From Azonexaceae bacterium (GTDB lineage Bacteria > Pseudomonadota > Gammaproteobacteria > Burkholderiales > Rhodocyclaceae): DNA of 64,000 nt. This document shows, in pieces, positions 30,798-40,772 of this stretch (its first letter is position 1; the number at the start of each line of letters is the position of its first letter). The position numbers and the translations under genes are program-made. The stretch spans positions 124,001 through 188,000 of the forward strand of contig JAAXVL010000003.1 in the NCBI GenBank assembly GCA_013335535.1. Reading direction: 5' to 3'. The notes below the pieces were generated by a model. It was not told the DNA's origin. It saw only the letters and a list, made by a program, of their open reading frames with translations, and made no database searches.

Positions 30798-31982
30798 ATG
30801 GATTACGACGTGATGGCGATCTTTCCCGGTCGGGGTGTTTGCCGACTGACGGTGGCGGCCGAATCACCTGAACAGCTTGCCGCAGCGCCGGCCTTGCAGG
30901 GCGGCGTCATCGTCTCGTCGCGGCCCATGGGCCAGCGCAGCGGGCGGGCCGGCGGCGGCAAGTTCCCGCTGGCGCTGTTCACCCGGCAGATGCTCTCCTT
31001 GCTCAAGGCCGGGCTGACCGTCGTTGAAGGTCTCGAGACGCTGTCCGAGCAGGACCAGGGCTCGGCGACCGCCGAGGTGCTGAGCCGCCTGCTCGGCCAC
31101 CTGCGTGAAGGACAGTCGCTGTCGACGGCCATGCAGTACCACCCCGAGGCGTTTCCCGATCTTTACGTGGCGACGGTCAGGGCCAGCGAACGCACCGGCG
31201 ATATGCCCGAAGCGCTGCAGCGCTACATCGTTTTCCATGAAAAACTCGCCGATCTCAAGAAGAAGATCGTCAGTGCCGCCATCTACCCGGTGTTGCTGAT
31301 GACCATCGGCACGCTTGTCACGCTCTTTTTGCTCGGTTATGTCGTGCCGCGCTTTGCGCTGGTCTTTGCCGATAGCGGCCGGGATCCCGAAGGACTGTCC
31401 CGCCTGCTTTTCGCCTGGGGCGGCTTCATCAATGACCACGCTGCAGGACTGGCGATTGGCGTCGTGCTGGCCATCGTCGGTCTGGTCGGTCTCTTTTCGC
31501 TGGCGCCGGTGCGCGCCGCCGTCGCCCGCGCCGCGTGGAGCGTGCCGGCTCTCGGCGAACGTATCCGGCTGGTTTTCCTCGCCCGGTTTTACCGAACTAC
31601 CGGCATGCTGCTGCGCGCCGGCATTCCCCTCAAGACCACGCTCGGCATGGTCGCCGACATTCTGCCTGTCGCCTTGCGCGGCGGGTTGCTGCAGGCTGTG
31701 GCTGACATCGAGCAGGGTCGGGCGTTTTCGCAGGCGGCTGAACGGGGCGGCCTGACCACGCCGGTGGCGTTGCGCATGATCGCCGTCGGCGAACGCAGCG
31801 GCCAGCTCGGCGACATGATGGAAGCCGTCGCCACCTTTTACGACGAGGAAATCAACCGCCTCGTCGACATGTTCACCCGTTTGTTCGAACCCCTGCTCAT
31901 GGCGGTGATCGGCGGCGTCATTGGTGGCATCGTGCTGCTGCTGTATATGCCGATCTTCGAACTGGCCGGTAATTTCCAGTGA
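30798..31982 (+). CDS. gspF: Inner-membrane platform protein GspF
   Basis: Start ATG 30798 gives 394 residues; a longer frame starting at 30306 is rejected because it overlaps gspG. Two repeats of the GspF cytoplasmic helical domain (FTRQMLSLLKAGLTVVEGLE at ~60 and FYRTTGMLLRAGIPLKTTLG at ~265) alternate with three transmembrane helices (~165-195, ~220-245, ~370-390). It contacts the ATPase GspE and the pseudopilus base. Its TGA overlaps a GTG start for gspE. Confidence 0.9.
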   Translation: MDYDVMAIFPGRGVCRLTVAAESPEQLAAAPALQGGVIVSSRPMGQRSGRAGGGKFPLALFTRQMLSLLKAGLTVVEGLETLSEQDQGSATAEVLSRLLGHLREGQSLSTAMQYHPEAFPDLYVATVRASERTGDMPEALQRYIVFHEKLADLKKKIVSAAIYPVLLMTIGTLVTLFLLGYVVPRFALVFADSGRDPEGLSRLLFAWGGFINDHAAGLAIGVVLAIVGLVGLFSLAPVRAAVARAAWSVPALGERIRLVFLARFYRTTGMLLRAGIPLKTTLGMVADILPVALRGGLLQAVADIEQGRAFSQAAERGGLTTPVALRMIAVGERSGQLGDMMEAVATFYDEEINRLVDMFTRLFEPLLMAVIGGVIGGIVLLLYMPIFELAGNFQ

Positions 31983-33688
31983 ATACACCAAGGGAGGCGC
32001 ACTTGCCGATGGAACGTCAGGAACACGATGTCCTGCTCGGCGAGGCATGCCAGCTGGCGGCGGCCGGTCGTGGCCTGCCGGCGGTGATGGCTGCGCTGCA
32101 GGCCGATTTTGGCCAGAGCGAAGAGGCGGCCGGTGAATTGACGGCCCTGGCCTTCGGCCTCAATGCCATCAGTCTGGCCGAGCTTTCCGAACACGCACTG
32201 GCCCTCTCGCTGGCGCCGTTTGCCGAATTCATCCGGCGTCAGGCGCTGGTTCTCGAAGCCGGCGAGGCCTATCTGATCGCCACGCCCAATCCCTTCGACG
32301 TTGCCGTGCGTGACTGGCTGGAAGGTCTGGTACCGCTTGGCAAGCCGCTGCTCTGGCGCCTGGCGTCGCCATCGGTATTGACCGCCTTCCTGGCTCGCGA
32401 GGAAACCCGGGTCCGGGCGCTCGACGGCAGCCTGAGCGGCGAGGGCGGCCAGATTGCCATCGGCTCGGTGGCCGAAGACCTCTCGTTGCAACGTATTTCG
32501 GAAGATGGCAGCACCGTCGTCCGACTGCTCCGGTCGACGCTGCACGACGGTCTGAAAGCCGGGGCCAGCGACATTCACATCGAGGCCAACAATCGCGGCC
32601 TGGCCATCAAGTACCGCATCGACGGCGTGCTCAACTACGCCGGGTCGATTGACGGCAGCGATACCGCCGAGCAGATGATTTCCCGCGTCAAGGTGCTCTC
32701 CGAGCTCGATATCTCCGAGCGCCGCGTGCCGCAGGACGGCCGTTTCAAGGTCAGCTGGCAGGGCCGCGAGATCGACATCCGCGTCTCCATCATGCCCAGC
32801 ATCTGGGGCGAGGACGCCGTGCTGCGGGTGCTCGACAAGCAGGCGCTGACCGATCACCTGCAGGGCCTGCGCCTCGACGCCATGGGCTTCGACGCCGACA
32901 TCATGGGGCGCATCCGCCGACTGGCCAGCGAACCCTACGGCATGGTGCTGGTCACCGGCCCAACCGGTAGCGGCAAGACGACGACGCTCTATGCAGCGCT
33001 GAGCGAAATCAATCGTGGCGAAGACAAGATCATCACCATCGAAGATCCAGTTGAATACCAGCTTTCCGGCGTCCTACAGATTCCGGTCAACGAGAAGAAA
33101 GGCCTGACTTTCGCCCGCGGCCTGCGCTCCATTCTGCGTCACGACCCGGACAAGATCATGGTCGGCGAAATCCGCGACGCGGAAACCGCGCAGATTGCCG
33201 TGCAGGCTGCGCTGACCGGCCACTTGGTGTTCACCACGGTGCACGCCAACAATGTTTTCGATGTCATCGGCCGCTTTTTGCACATGGAAGTCGACCCGTA
33301 CAACCTTGTCTCGGCGCTCAACGGCGTTGTCGCCCAGCGCCTGATCCGCACGCTGTGCCCGGCCTGCCAGCAGCCCGCCACGCCGAGTGCAGAGGATCTG
33401 AGCCATGCCGATATCGATCCTTCCGTCGGCGTCGACTGGAAATTCCGCCGTTCGGTCGGCTGCGGCACCTGCCGCGGTACCGGCTATCGCGGCCGCAAGG
33501 CCATCGCCGAACTGCTTGTCCTCAACGATGAAATCCGCGAGCTGATCATCAGCCGCGCCCCGATCCGCCAACTCAAGGAAGCTGCCCGCCGTAACGGCAC
33601 CCGCTCGCTGCGCGAAAGCGCCCTCGATCTCGTCCGCGACGGCATAACCAGCCTGGAAGAAGCCAACCGTGTCACTTTCGTGGCTTGA
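31979..33688 (+). CDS. gspE: Secretion ATPase GspE
   Basis: The N-terminal domain (~10-150) is GspE_N-like, followed by the RecA-like core: Walker A GPTGSGKTTTLYAAL (~330), Asp box EDPVEYQLSGVLQIPVNE, Walker B GEIRDAETAQIAVQAALTGH and HANNVFDVIGRFLHM. A CPACQ / CGTCRGTGYRGRKAIAEL zinc tetracysteine motif lies near 460-505. It powers pseudopilus assembly. The start is uncertain: GTG 31979 overlaps gspF, while GGAGG (31992-31996) fits TTG 32003 or ATG 32009. All catalytic motifs are intact. Confidence 0.92.
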   Translation: MNTPREAHLPMERQEHDVLLGEACQLAAAGRGLPAVMAALQADFGQSEEAAGELTALAFGLNAISLAELSEHALALSLAPFAEFIRRQALVLEAGEAYLIATPNPFDVAVRDWLEGLVPLGKPLLWRLASPSVLTAFLAREETRVRALDGSLSGEGGQIAIGSVAEDLSLQRISEDGSTVVRLLRSTLHDGLKAGASDIHIEANNRGLAIKYRIDGVLNYAGSIDGSDTAEQMISRVKVLSELDISERRVPQDGRFKVSWQGREIDIRVSIMPSIWGEDAVLRVLDKQALTDHLQGLRLDAMGFDADIMGRIRRLASEPYGMVLVTGPTGSGKTTTLYAALSEINRGEDKIITIEDPVEYQLSGVLQIPVNEKKGLTFARGLRSILRHDPDKIMVGEIRDAETAQIAVQAALTGHLVFTTVHANNVFDVIGRFLHMEVDPYNLVSALNGVVAQRLIRTLCPACQQPATPSAEDLSHADIDPSVGVDWKFRRSVGCGTCRGTGYRGRKAIAELLVLNDEIRELIISRAPIRQLKEAARRNGTRSLRESALDLVRDGITSLEEANRVTFVA

Positions 33689-34436
33689 ACGCCTGACCCT
33701 CTTCATTCACCCGCAGCGCGTCGTTCTCGAACGGCAGCCGTGGCGCGGTGCGCCGTCCAGCCAAACGGCCGAGGTCGTGCCGCCAGCGCCGGGTGAAGCC
33801 GACTGGCAGCCGGTGCTGGCTGCTGCCGAAGCCTTGCTCAAAGCCGCTGGCAAAGGCGCTGCCCTGCGCATCGTCATCGCCGACCATCTGGTCCGCTACA
33901 CCTTGCTGCCGTGGAGCGACCTGCTGACCGGCAAGAAGGCCCGGCAGGAGATGGCCCGCGCCCTGTTGCGCAACGCATTGGGTGAGCGGGCCGCGGCGCT
34001 GGATATCGCGCTCGACCGTCCGGCCTTCGGCAAGAACGGCATTGCTGCCGGTATCGACCGCCGGCTGCTGGCCGGCCTGCGCGCTGCCGCCAAGGCCCGG
34101 TACCTGCGCCTGAGCAGCGTGCAACCGCGGCTGATCGCCGAGCTGGCGGCCCAGCAGGCGCAACTCAACGATGGCTGGCTGGCCTGTCTCGATCTGGGCT
34201 GGCTGACGCTGGCCGGCATTCGTGACGGCGAGATTGCCAGTCTGCGCAATCACCGCGCCAGCACGACGGAGCCGGCGATTCTTGCTGGCGAGCTGGCCGG
34301 GCTGCTCGCTGCAGAGTCTTCCACGGTCAACGGGAAAAAAGTGCTGATTTCGACATCTGCCGCCGCCGCCCCGAAGCTGGCTGGCGGCTGGGAAACGACG
34401 CTGGTCGCACCTGTCGTTGGAGGTGCTCATGCGTGA
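33669..34436 (+). CDS. GspL/PilM-like cytoplasmic assembly protein, 255 aa
   Basis: GTG 33669 lies inside the end of gspE. The protein lacks an export signal. It has the actin-like alternating pattern of PilM/GspL cytoplasmic domains (LRIVIADHLVRYTLLPWSDL, then DGWLACLDLGWLTLAGIRDG). It would link the ATPase to the inner-membrane PilN/O-like proteins. Its place (ATPase, PilM, PilN, PilO, PilP) follows the usual order. Similarity was judged from pattern and position, not a clear motif. Confidence 0.65.
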   Translation: MSLSWLERLTLFIHPQRVVLERQPWRGAPSSQTAEVVPPAPGEADWQPVLAAAEALLKAAGKGAALRIVIADHLVRYTLLPWSDLLTGKKARQEMARALLRNALGERAAALDIALDRPAFGKNGIAAGIDRRLLAGLRAAAKARYLRLSSVQPRLIAELAAQQAQLNDGWLACLDLGWLTLAGIRDGEIASLRNHRASTTEPAILAGELAGLLAAESSTVNGKKVLISTSAAAAPKLAGGWETTLVAPVVGGAHA

Positions 34437-34956
34437 TCTCGGCCTGGATTTTCAGCCGCGCCGTCCCGGCCTGCTTACGGTCGTCCTGCTTCTCGCCGGC
34501 ATGGTGCTCTGCGCCGATGCCTGGCTTGAAAACCGCACCCTGCTCAGCCAGCAGGAGGAAGTCGAAGCCCGCTTGGCCCAGGCCAAGCGCCGGGCTGAAC
34601 GGCTCGATGCCGGCCGCCGCGATAGCCGCCCGGAAAACGTGTTTTCGGTCGAAGAAGGCAAAACCCTGCGCCAGACCATCGGCCTCATCCGCATCGACTG
34701 GGAAAAGCTTTATCGCAGCATCGACGCGGCAACCGGCGAGGACATCGCCCTGCTCGCCATCCGCCCCAGCGCGGTTGGCAAGACGGTGCAGATTTCCGGC
34801 GAGGCGCGCAACATAGCGGCGGCGCTGGCTTTTGTCGAAGCGCTGCGCCGCGAACCGCTCGACAAAGTCGTCCTGCTCTCGCACCAGATCAAGCAAAGCG
34901 ACCCGCAACAACCCATCCTCTTCGAGATTGCCGCGACATGGCTGACCGGTTCCTGA
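34429..34956 (+). CDS. PilN-like inner-membrane protein, 175 aa
   Basis: TGGAGGTG precedes ATG 34429. One transmembrane helix (~14-32, PGLLTVVLLLAGMVLCADAW) is followed by a coiled-coil region (LLSQQEEVEARLAQAKRRAE) and a ferredoxin-like fold (TVQISGEARNIAAALAFVEA, then VVLLSHQIKQSD). This is the standard PilN/GspL C-terminal layout. It overlaps both neighbours slightly, supporting a single operon. Confidence 0.75.
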   Translation: MRDLGLDFQPRRPGLLTVVLLLAGMVLCADAWLENRTLLSQQEEVEARLAQAKRRAERLDAGRRDSRPENVFSVEEGKTLRQTIGLIRIDWEKLYRSIDAATGEDIALLAIRPSAVGKTVQISGEARNIAAALAFVEALRREPLDKVVLLSHQIKQSDPQQPILFEIAATWLTGS

Positions 34957-35507
34957 ATCTGCTGTCTGCCCGCCTGCGCTTTGCCGCGGCCAATTTGTCG
35001 GTGCTGCCGCTGATCGCCTTTGGGCTGGTGGTTGCCGCCGCGCTGACCCACATTGTTGTGTTGCCCGGCCGCGAAGCGGCCATTGAGGAAGGTGAGCGTC
35101 GCCTGGCCAGCCTCGAACGTAGCACCCGCCGCGCCGCGCTGGAACGCAGGTCCGAGCGCGTATCGCCGGAAGACACGCGGCAGCGCCTGCTTGAGCGTTT
35201 TCCAACCGAGGACCAGCTCAACGCCGAACTCGGCCGTCTGCTTGAACTGGCGACCAAGGAAGGCCTGCACGTCCCGACCGGCGACTATCGCCTGGTGCCG
35301 GGCAAGGATGGTCTTTTCGACCGTTACGTGCTGAACCTGCCGGTCAAGGGCAGTTACCAGACCATCCGCCGCTACGTGGCGACGGTGCGCCAGGAATTCC
35401 CCGATCTGGCTGTCGAGGACATCAGCCTGCGCCGTGAAAACATCACCAGCGCCGAGGTCGAGGCGCAATTGCGCTTCATTCTCTTCGGCCGGAGGAAGGC
35501 GGCATGA
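34938..35507 (+). CDS. PilO/GspM-like inner-membrane protein, 189 aa
   Basis: It has one N-terminal transmembrane helix (~22-42), a coiled coil (AAIEEGERRLASLERSTRRA) and a C-terminal ferredoxin-like domain (VLNLPVKGSYQTIRRYVATV, then VEDISLRRENITSAEVEAQL) as in PilO. It pairs with the PilN-like protein to form the platform that connects to the secretin complex. It overlaps both neighbours. Confidence 0.78.
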   Translation: MADRFLNLLSARLRFAAANLSVLPLIAFGLVVAAALTHIVVLPGREAAIEEGERRLASLERSTRRAALERRSERVSPEDTRQRLLERFPTEDQLNAELGRLLELATKEGLHVPTGDYRLVPGKDGLFDRYVLNLPVKGSYQTIRRYVATVRQEFPDLAVEDISLRRENITSAEVEAQLRFILFGRRKAA

Positions 35508-36040
35508 CGCCGAAACAACGCTGGATGATCCTTGGCAGCCTGCTGGCGGCCACGCTTGTCGCCGTCTATCTGGTTGATGACGAACCAGCGCCAGAAAAAA
35601 GCAGGCGCAAAGGTAGCGTGGCCAGTAAGGCAGCGGCTTCGTCGCTGGACAGTCGGCGGGCCGCGACGAGGGAGCGGACGTCCGAAGTGGCCGCCGCTCC
35701 ACTCAATTTTCCCGAGCCGGCGCCGCTTGATGGGAACAAGACGGAGGAGGGAAAGAAGGTCATCGACCCTTTCCGTAACAAGAACTGGTACCTCGCGCCA
35801 CCGCCAGTCAAGCCGCCCAAGCCGACGGCACCGCCACTGCCCTTCCAGTATCTCGGTAAGCTCAAGGAGGAGGATGGAACCCGCGTCTTCCTCAACCAGC
35901 AGGGAAAACACATTATCGCCAGGGTGGGCGATGTGATCGATGGCATTTACAGCGTCGAGGATATTTCCAGCGGGCAGATGACGCTGCTATATCTGCCGCT
36001 CAAGGAAAAGCAGATCTTGGCGATTGGTGCCGACAAATAA
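35504..36040 (+). CDS. PilP/GspC-like periplasmic linker protein, 178 aa
   Basis: An N-terminal membrane anchor (~7-24) is followed by a long disordered Ala/Ser/Pro-rich linker (~28-95) and a compact beta domain (~105-170: FQYLGKLKEEDGTRVFLNQQ, then HIIARVGDVIDGIYSVEDIS). This is the PilP/GspC homology-region fold that docks to the secretin N-domain. It is the last gene before the terminator at 36070, so the secretion operon ends here. Confidence 0.78.
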   Translation: MTPKQRWMILGSLLAATLVAVYLVDDEPAPEKSRRKGSVASKAAASSLDSRRAATRERTSEVAAAPLNFPEPAPLDGNKTEEGKKVIDPFRNKNWYLAPPPVKPPKPTAPPLPFQYLGKLKEEDGTRVFLNQQGKHIIARVGDVIDGIYSVEDISSGQMTLLYLPLKEKQILAIGADK

Positions 36041-36069
36041 CAGTGCCCGTTGTTCGGTAAGCCGAAACG

Positions 36070-36099
36070 AAAAATCCCGCACCGAGATGCGGGATTTTT
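36070..36099 (+). terminator. Bidirectional intrinsic terminator
   Basis: Stem AAAAATCCCGCA / TGCGGGATTTTT with a 6-base loop. A-run and T-run ends allow termination from both sides. The following ~270 bp to 36373 hold no recognisable gene or repeat. Confidence 0.92.
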
Positions 36100-36373
36100 G
36101 TTGTCTGCCCGGTATTAGGTTGCAGCTGACTTAACGAAATTAAATCAGCGGGTTACAAATAAAATGACTTCGAGGCCATGCGACGTCCCGTCCGAATTGA
36201 GTAGCACGTGACTTTGGAGTCCAATCCCACCATCAAGGATTTTGGACGAAGATTAATCTCCCTCACAAAGAGATTCTCCAGTGCTAGATAGTCCCTGCCT
36301 AGATGCCAATACGCTGGCCAATAGATTCAGAACGTCGATCTGGTGTGAGGGTGATGCGGAAAGATAGGAACAG

Positions 36374-38581
36374 TCACGAGTATCGCTCGATTAGCCAGTC
36401 TTCAAAACTACCTCTCGGTAGCGGTCGGGAGAAAAGGAAGCCTTGAAGCACATCGCAACCGATATTGGCCAGGAATTTCTGTTGCGCTTCTGTTTCGACT
36501 CCCTCGGCGACGACCGATAATCCGAACCGGCGAGCCAGTGTAACGACGGCTTCTGCCACTGCTGCATCTGTTTCAGACTCAGGCAGGTGCTGGACGAAAC
36601 TGCGGTCCAGTTTGAGGACATTGAGCGGCAGGGTGCGCAGCATGGCGAGTGACGAATGACCAGTGCCGAAATCATCCATGGCGACCTGAATGCCCCTGTC
36701 GCGCAGGCGTTGCAGGACTTCTATGGCGCCTTCCGGGTGGGCCATCGCGGCAGACTCGGTAATCTCCAGCTCGATCCACTCATTGGCGGCACCGGCCGCG
36801 GTCAGAATACGCTCCAGGCGGTCGGCCAGGTCGGTGGCGTGAAATTGGCGAGGCGAAAGGTTGACCGCCATGCGTGGAACCTCGATGCCTTGCTGGCGCC
36901 AAATGACGATCTGGCGCGCCGCTTCGGCCAGCGCCCATTCACCGAGTTCGGTGATGATGCCGGCTTCTTCGGCCAGCGGGATGAATTCGACCGGCGAGAC
37001 CAGTCCTCGTTCCGGATGGTGCCAGCGAAGCAGTGCTTCGACACCGGCCAGACGCCCGTCGGCGGAACGAATCTGCGGCTGGTAGAAGAGTTCGAGCTGA
37101 TGGCGAGCCACGGCGCGGCGCAAATCGGTTTCCAGCGCCAGGCGGTGGCTGGCCCGCCGGTTCATCGCCTCGTCGTAGAAACGGAAGGTATTGCGCCCGG
37201 CTGCTTTGGCAGCATACATCGCCGCATCGGCATTACGCAGCAGGCTTTCGATATCGCTGCCATCGTCGGGATAGAGCGCCAGTCCGAGACTGGCTGCAAC
37301 GTCGATATCGCGGCCACCGGCATGTACTGGCAGCGCCAGTGCCGCGAGGATTCGGCCGGCGATCCCGCCCGCCGCCTCGGCGTTACCCGTGCCTTCGAGT
37401 AGCATGACGAACTCGTCGCCGGCCAGCCGGGCCAGGGTATCGGCGCCGCGGCAGACCGCCCCCAGGCGCTTGGCGACTTCGATCAGCACGGCATCACCGG
37501 CCGCATGACCGAGGCTGTCATTGACCAGCTTGAAACGGTCAAGATCGATGAAGCAGACGGCAAAGCCGTTGCCGCGGTCAGCCCGGGCCAGGGCCTGGTG
37601 CAGCCGGTCGTCGAACAGGCTGCGGTTGGGCAGGTTGGTCAGCGAATCATGATTGGCCAGGAAAGCAAGCTGGCCCTCGGCCTCTTTTCTGGCAGTGACA
37701 TCGTTGAGCACGCCGACGTAATGCGAAACGCTGTCCGCATCGCCGCGCACCGGCGACAGAAATAGTTCGATCCACTGCTGCGAGCCGTCGCTGCGCTGGC
37801 GCGACAGCGTCGTGTAGCCGTCACGACCTTCGGCAATGGCGCTACGGATGACCGCGAAGCCGTCGTCGTCCCCGGTACACAGGCAGGGCTGGCCGAGCAC
37901 CTTGTCGCGCGGCGTGCCAAGAATCTGAGAAAAGGCCGCGTTGATATAGATCAGCCGGCAGTCATCGGGAGCGGCGGCGGCAATGAAAATGCCATTGACG
38001 CTGGATTCGATAGCCCGGTCGCGCAGGGCGATGGCGCGTTTGTCGGCGTGGATGTAGGTGTCGAGGGTCAGTCCGAGGTCGAGCATGACGACCTTGAGCA
38101 AGGCGTCGAAAGTCGGAACAAAAGTGGCGAACTCCTCGCCGCTGGCCGTCCAAGTCGCCTTCAGCATGTCGGAAAGGTACTTGCGGAAGGCGCCGACATA
38201 CCATTTCGGAGTCAGGCCGATGCGGGCATGGGTCATGCCGACCCGCAAGCGGCCGTTGACGTAGGTGTCGCCGTAATCGCCATCGGTCAGGCTGGCGAAA
38301 TAGCGGCCGTGGGCGGCCTTCAGGCGGGCGACCGTGGCCTCGTCAGGCAGCAGGGCGGCCAGTTCTGGCAGCTGGCGCAAGTATTCGTAGAAGCCGTCGG
38401 CAAAACCGTTCTGGGCCGCCGCCAGCTTGCCGCGGATGCTGCGCAAGCGTTCGGCATCGGCGTCGGTCAGTTCAAGAAAAGCCTTGCGCGCCTCGATCTC
38501 GGCGGCGTCTATGCCCATTTCGGCGGCAATATCGTCCACCGCACTTGCCTTCAGCGCTTGCGTTTCCTGTCGGCAATTCAT
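36374..38581 (-). CDS. Globin-coupled PAS-GGDEF-EAL cyclic-di-GMP enzyme
   Basis: A 735-residue protein. Residues ~30-185 are a globin-sensor (protoglobin) domain with the expected haem ligand region [16 protein letters not shown] (His118). PAS is at ~200-320 ([20 protein letters not shown]). GGDEF at ~320-485 has the active motif written RLAGDEF. EAL at ~490-735 has [30 protein letters not shown] and EGVETEA. All EAL metal-site motifs appear intact. It probably senses O2, NO or CO through haem and makes or degrades c-di-GMP. The ATG overlaps the TGA of the upstream chemoreceptor (ATGA); the longer upstream extension is rejected. Confidence 0.9.
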   Translation of the reverse strand: MNCRQETQALKASAVDDIAAEMGIDAAEIEARKAFLELTDADAERLRSIRGKLAAAQNGFADGFYEYLRQLPELAALLPDEATVARLKAAHGRYFASLTDGDYGDTYVNGRLRVGMTHARIGLTPKWYVGAFRKYLSDMLKATWTASGEEFATFVPTFDALLKVVMLDLGLTLDTYIHADKRAIALRDRAIESSVNGIFIAAAAPDDCRLIYINAAFSQILGTPRDKVLGQPCLCTGDDDGFAVIRSAIAEGRDGYTTLSRQRSDGSQQWIELFLSPVRGDADSVSHYVGVLNDVTARKEAEGQLAFLANHDSLTNLPNRSLFDDRLHQALARADRGNGFAVCFIDLDRFKLVNDSLGHAAGDAVLIEVAKRLGAVCRGADTLARLAGDEFVMLLEGTGNAEAAGGIAGRILAALALPVHAGGRDIDVAASLGLALYPDDGSDIESLLRNADAAMYAAKAAGRNTFRFYDEAMNRRASHRLALETDLRRAVARHQLELFYQPQIRSADGRLAGVEALLRWHHPERGLVSPVEFIPLAEEAGIITELGEWALAEAARQIVIWRQQGIEVPRMAVNLSPRQFHATDLADRLERILTAAGAANEWIELEITESAAMAHPEGAIEVLQRLRDRGIQVAMDDFGTGHSSLAMLRTLPLNVLKLDRSFVQHLPESETDAAVAEAVVTLARRFGLSVVAEGVETEAQQKFLANIGCDVLQGFLFSRPLPRGSFEDWLIERYS

Positions 38582-39690
38582 AGCGCGATCGTCCGCCCCG
38601 GGCCTTGGGCCAGGATGCGCTCCATGCCAGTCATGACCGTCAGATTGGCTTCTTCCATCCTGGTAAGGGCGGCGAGGGCGCCGGCGAAATCGCCGCTGCG
38701 GTAGCGCTCGACGGCTTGCCGGGCCTGATCGTGCACCGCCTTGTGCGGCGCTTCCATTTCGCGGTAGCCGGGCAGGCGTGAAAACTCGGCCCGACCTTCG
38801 CCTTCGTAATACCAGCGGCCGAGGCGGCATTGCGTTTCGTCCGGCAGATCGCCGGGCTTGAGATCGGAAAGACCGAGCAGGACCTTATAGACTTCGAGCT
38901 TGAGCGTTAGCTCCTCGATGTTGGCGAGTTCGGCGTTGGCCAGCCGCGACGAGGAGGCAATACTGTCCTGCATGTGCTGGGAAAGACCGAGCAGGCGCTG
39001 CATGCTGCGCATCGCTGATTCGCTCTCGGTGCTTTGGCTGGCGGCGCTGCCCGCCCCAATGTCCATGATTGCCTTGGCCTGCCCGGTTTCCTGCTGGATG
39101 CCAGCAACCAGCCCGCCGATTTCCGTCGTTGCCTTGGCAGTTCGCTCAGCAAGTTTGCGCACTTCGTCAGCGACCACGGCAAATCCGCGCCCCGCTTCGC
39201 CCGCCCGCGCAGCCTCGATGGCGGCGTTGAGCGCCAGCAGGTTGGTCTGTTCTGCGATTTCCTTGATCAGCTGGACGATGCCGCCGATTTCCCCGGCCCG
39301 CCGCGAGAGGTCTTCGACGCTCTCGCCCGCGGCGCTGATACGTTCGAACATGGCATGCAGGTTGGTGGCGATTTTCTCGAAGGCCGAGCGGTTGGCGTCA
39401 GATTCGGTGGCAGCCGTAAGCGCCTTGACTGAATCCTCGTTCAACTGGTTGGACAGTCCGGAAAAGGAAAGGCGGATGCCGGCCAGCGATTCACCGAAGC
39501 GTGGAATATTGCCAAGCACCCCATCGAGCAGCGCCTGGCGTTTCTGGAGTTCCAACTGCTCTCCCATCGACAGGGCAAGGCGGGCTTGGGTGTTCGACAG
39601 TTCCGCCTGCAGCGCCGCCGAGCGCGCCTGCAGTGCGGCATTCTCGGCCAGGGCTGTGGCCAGCTCGCGTTTGGCTTTGCTTCCGAACAT
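38578..39690 (-). CDS. Soluble chemoreceptor with CZB zinc-binding domain, 370 aa
   Basis: No transmembrane helices. The N-terminal ~55 residues are coiled coil, followed by the methyl-accepting domain with the hairpin tip [20 protein letters not shown] and [20 protein letters not shown] (~140-185). The C-terminal CZB domain (~285-345) has [12 protein letters not shown], then [17 protein letters not shown], matching the Cys-His-His part of the zinc site. CZB proteins sense zinc or oxidants such as hypochlorous acid in the cytoplasm. Its stop overlaps the start of the globin-GGDEF-EAL gene, so the two signalling proteins are made together. Confidence 0.88.
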   Translation of the reverse strand: MFGSKAKRELATALAENAALQARSAALQAELSNTQARLALSMGEQLELQKRQALLDGVLGNIPRFGESLAGIRLSFSGLSNQLNEDSVKALTAATESDANRSAFEKIATNLHAMFERISAAGESVEDLSRRAGEIGGIVQLIKEIAEQTNLLALNAAIEAARAGEAGRGFAVVADEVRKLAERTAKATTEIGGLVAGIQQETGQAKAIMDIGAGSAASQSTESESAMRSMQRLLGLSQHMQDSIASSSRLANAELANIEELTLKLEVYKVLLGLSDLKPGDLPDETQCRLGRWYYEGEGRAEFSRLPGYREMEAPHKAVHDQARQAVERYRSGDFAGALAALTRMEEANLTVMTGMERILAQGPGRTIAL

Positions 39691-39797
39691 GGGAGGCCTC
39701 TTTTCCTGGATGAATAATTGTTGAGTAATTTACTTGGGTATCGATGCTGTACCCATGACGGGAATCAAATAACCAGTCATTGCCTTGCATCTGCTGG

Positions 39798-39824
39798 AAA
39801 AAGAAAGCCGACACGAGGCCGGCT
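39798..39824 (-). terminator. Intrinsic terminator of the nos operon
   Basis: On the minus strand AGCCG / CGGCT form a stem, with further pairing inside, followed by a T-rich run. It lies 23 bp after the cytochrome c stop. Confidence 0.65.
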
Positions 39825-39846
39825 CTCCTGCCTCGCTAGGAAAGGC

Positions 39847-40158
39847 TCACTTGAGTGACAGCACCCAGGCGGCCAGACGCTTGGCTTCATCATCGGTGAC
39901 ATTGTTCGGCGGCATGGGTATTTCGCCCCAGGCGCCCTTGCCACCAGCCTTGATCTTGGCAGCCAGTTTGGCCGGGGCAGCCTTGTCATCCTTGTACTTG
40001 GCGGCGACTTCCTTGTAGCCGGGGCCGACCAGCTTCTTGTCGACGGTATGGCAGGACAGGCAGTTCTTGGACTTGGCCAGCGGCAGTTCGTCGGCGGCGT
40101 GGGCTTGGCCGAGCGTGGCCAAGGCAGCGGCAATCAGTGCAGCGTTGAGGATCTTCAT
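39847..40158 (-). CDS. Cytochrome c551/c552-type electron carrier, 103 aa
   Basis: A signal peptide (1-21, ending HAADE) precedes a class I cytochrome with haem motif CLSCH (~33-37) and the Met-ligand loop [19 protein letters not shown]. The end, LAAWVLSLK, is typical. In denitrifiers such small cytochromes carry electrons from the bc1 complex to nitrite or N2O reductase. Here it lies 83 bp after nosL and before a terminator, so it is likely co-transcribed and a direct electron donor to NosZ. Confidence 0.88.
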   Translation of the reverse strand: MKILNAALIAAALATLGQAHAADELPLAKSKNCLSCHTVDKKLVGPGYKEVAAKYKDDKAAPAKLAAKIKAGGKGAWGEIPMPPNNVTDDEAKRLAAWVLSLK

Positions 40159-40241
40159 GGTTCACTCCGTTTCGTTACGTTGAGGGGAAAACAGGTCGAG
40201 CCTGGCTCGGGGGTGTGGGGCCTGTCTTTGACAACAGCGAC

Positions 40242-40772
40242 CTACATTTTTTCGTCATGGCCGGTGCCGCCGCTCAGGTCGACCATGTCGATGGTGACCG
40301 CGGCAAAAGGCAACACCTTGCCGCCATACTGTTCGGCAAACTTGCGGGCATCGGCCTCGCGGGCAAAGGATGGAACGGTTGGGCCCATCGAACCGCGGCG
40401 CGGGCTGCCAACGACATAGAAGGCAGTTTTGGCATCGATCCATTGGCCTTCGGGCCGGGTCCAGTCAGCCTTGCCCATGTCCTGGGTAAAGATGCCGACA
40501 ATCCGTTTCTTCTGTTCCGGGCGCAGCAGGATGGAAAACATTTCCCGGGTATCGCAGAAGAAATCCGGTTCGCCCTGGTCGTAATGAATCTGCGCCTTGG
40601 GGCCCGGAAAATCGAGCAGGATCATGCCGTCCAGCGAGCAGGACGTGTCGGCGGCGATCTCGCGGGGTTGTGCCGGCTTGGCCGGCTCGCCGCAGGCAGT
40701 GAGCAGCAGGGCGCCGAGCAGAAGGGGCAGGAGCCGGATGGCAGTCGGCCGGCGGGAATTGAGTTGCGTCAT
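40242..40772 (-). CDS. nosL: NosL, copper-binding lipoprotein
   Basis: The signal ends at lipobox LLTACG (Cys ~26). The mature domain has TSCSLDGMIL, whose Cys and Met are the expected Cu(I) ligands, then FFCDTREMF, VGIFTQDMGKADW and AFYVVGSPRRGSMGPTVPSF, all NosL hallmarks. A Met-rich C-terminus ends in HDEKM. NosL delivers copper for assembly of the NosZ CuZ site. The ATG overlaps the end of nosY (ATGA). Confidence 0.9.
   Translation of the reverse strand: MTQLNSRRPTAIRLLPLLLGALLLTACGEPAKPAQPREIAADTSCSLDGMILLDFPGPKAQIHYDQGEPDFFCDTREMFSILLRPEQKKRIVGIFTQDMGKADWTRPEGQWIDAKTAFYVVGSPRRGSMGPTVPSFAREADARKFAEQYGGKVLPFAAVTIDMVDLSGGTGHDEKM

Noticed and set aside
25706-36040. A type IV pilus locus rather than a type II secretion-like system
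   Set aside because: GspG with the full calcium loop, a GspE-type ATPase and a secretin lipoprotein are present, while no PilA, PilT or PilQ-like AMIN domains are seen. PilM/N/O/P-like partners are shared by both systems.
38582-38830. N-terminal extension of the globin-GGDEF-EAL protein
   Set aside because: It would overlap the chemoreceptor gene deeply. ATG 38581 sits exactly at an ATGA junction and begins the globin region properly.
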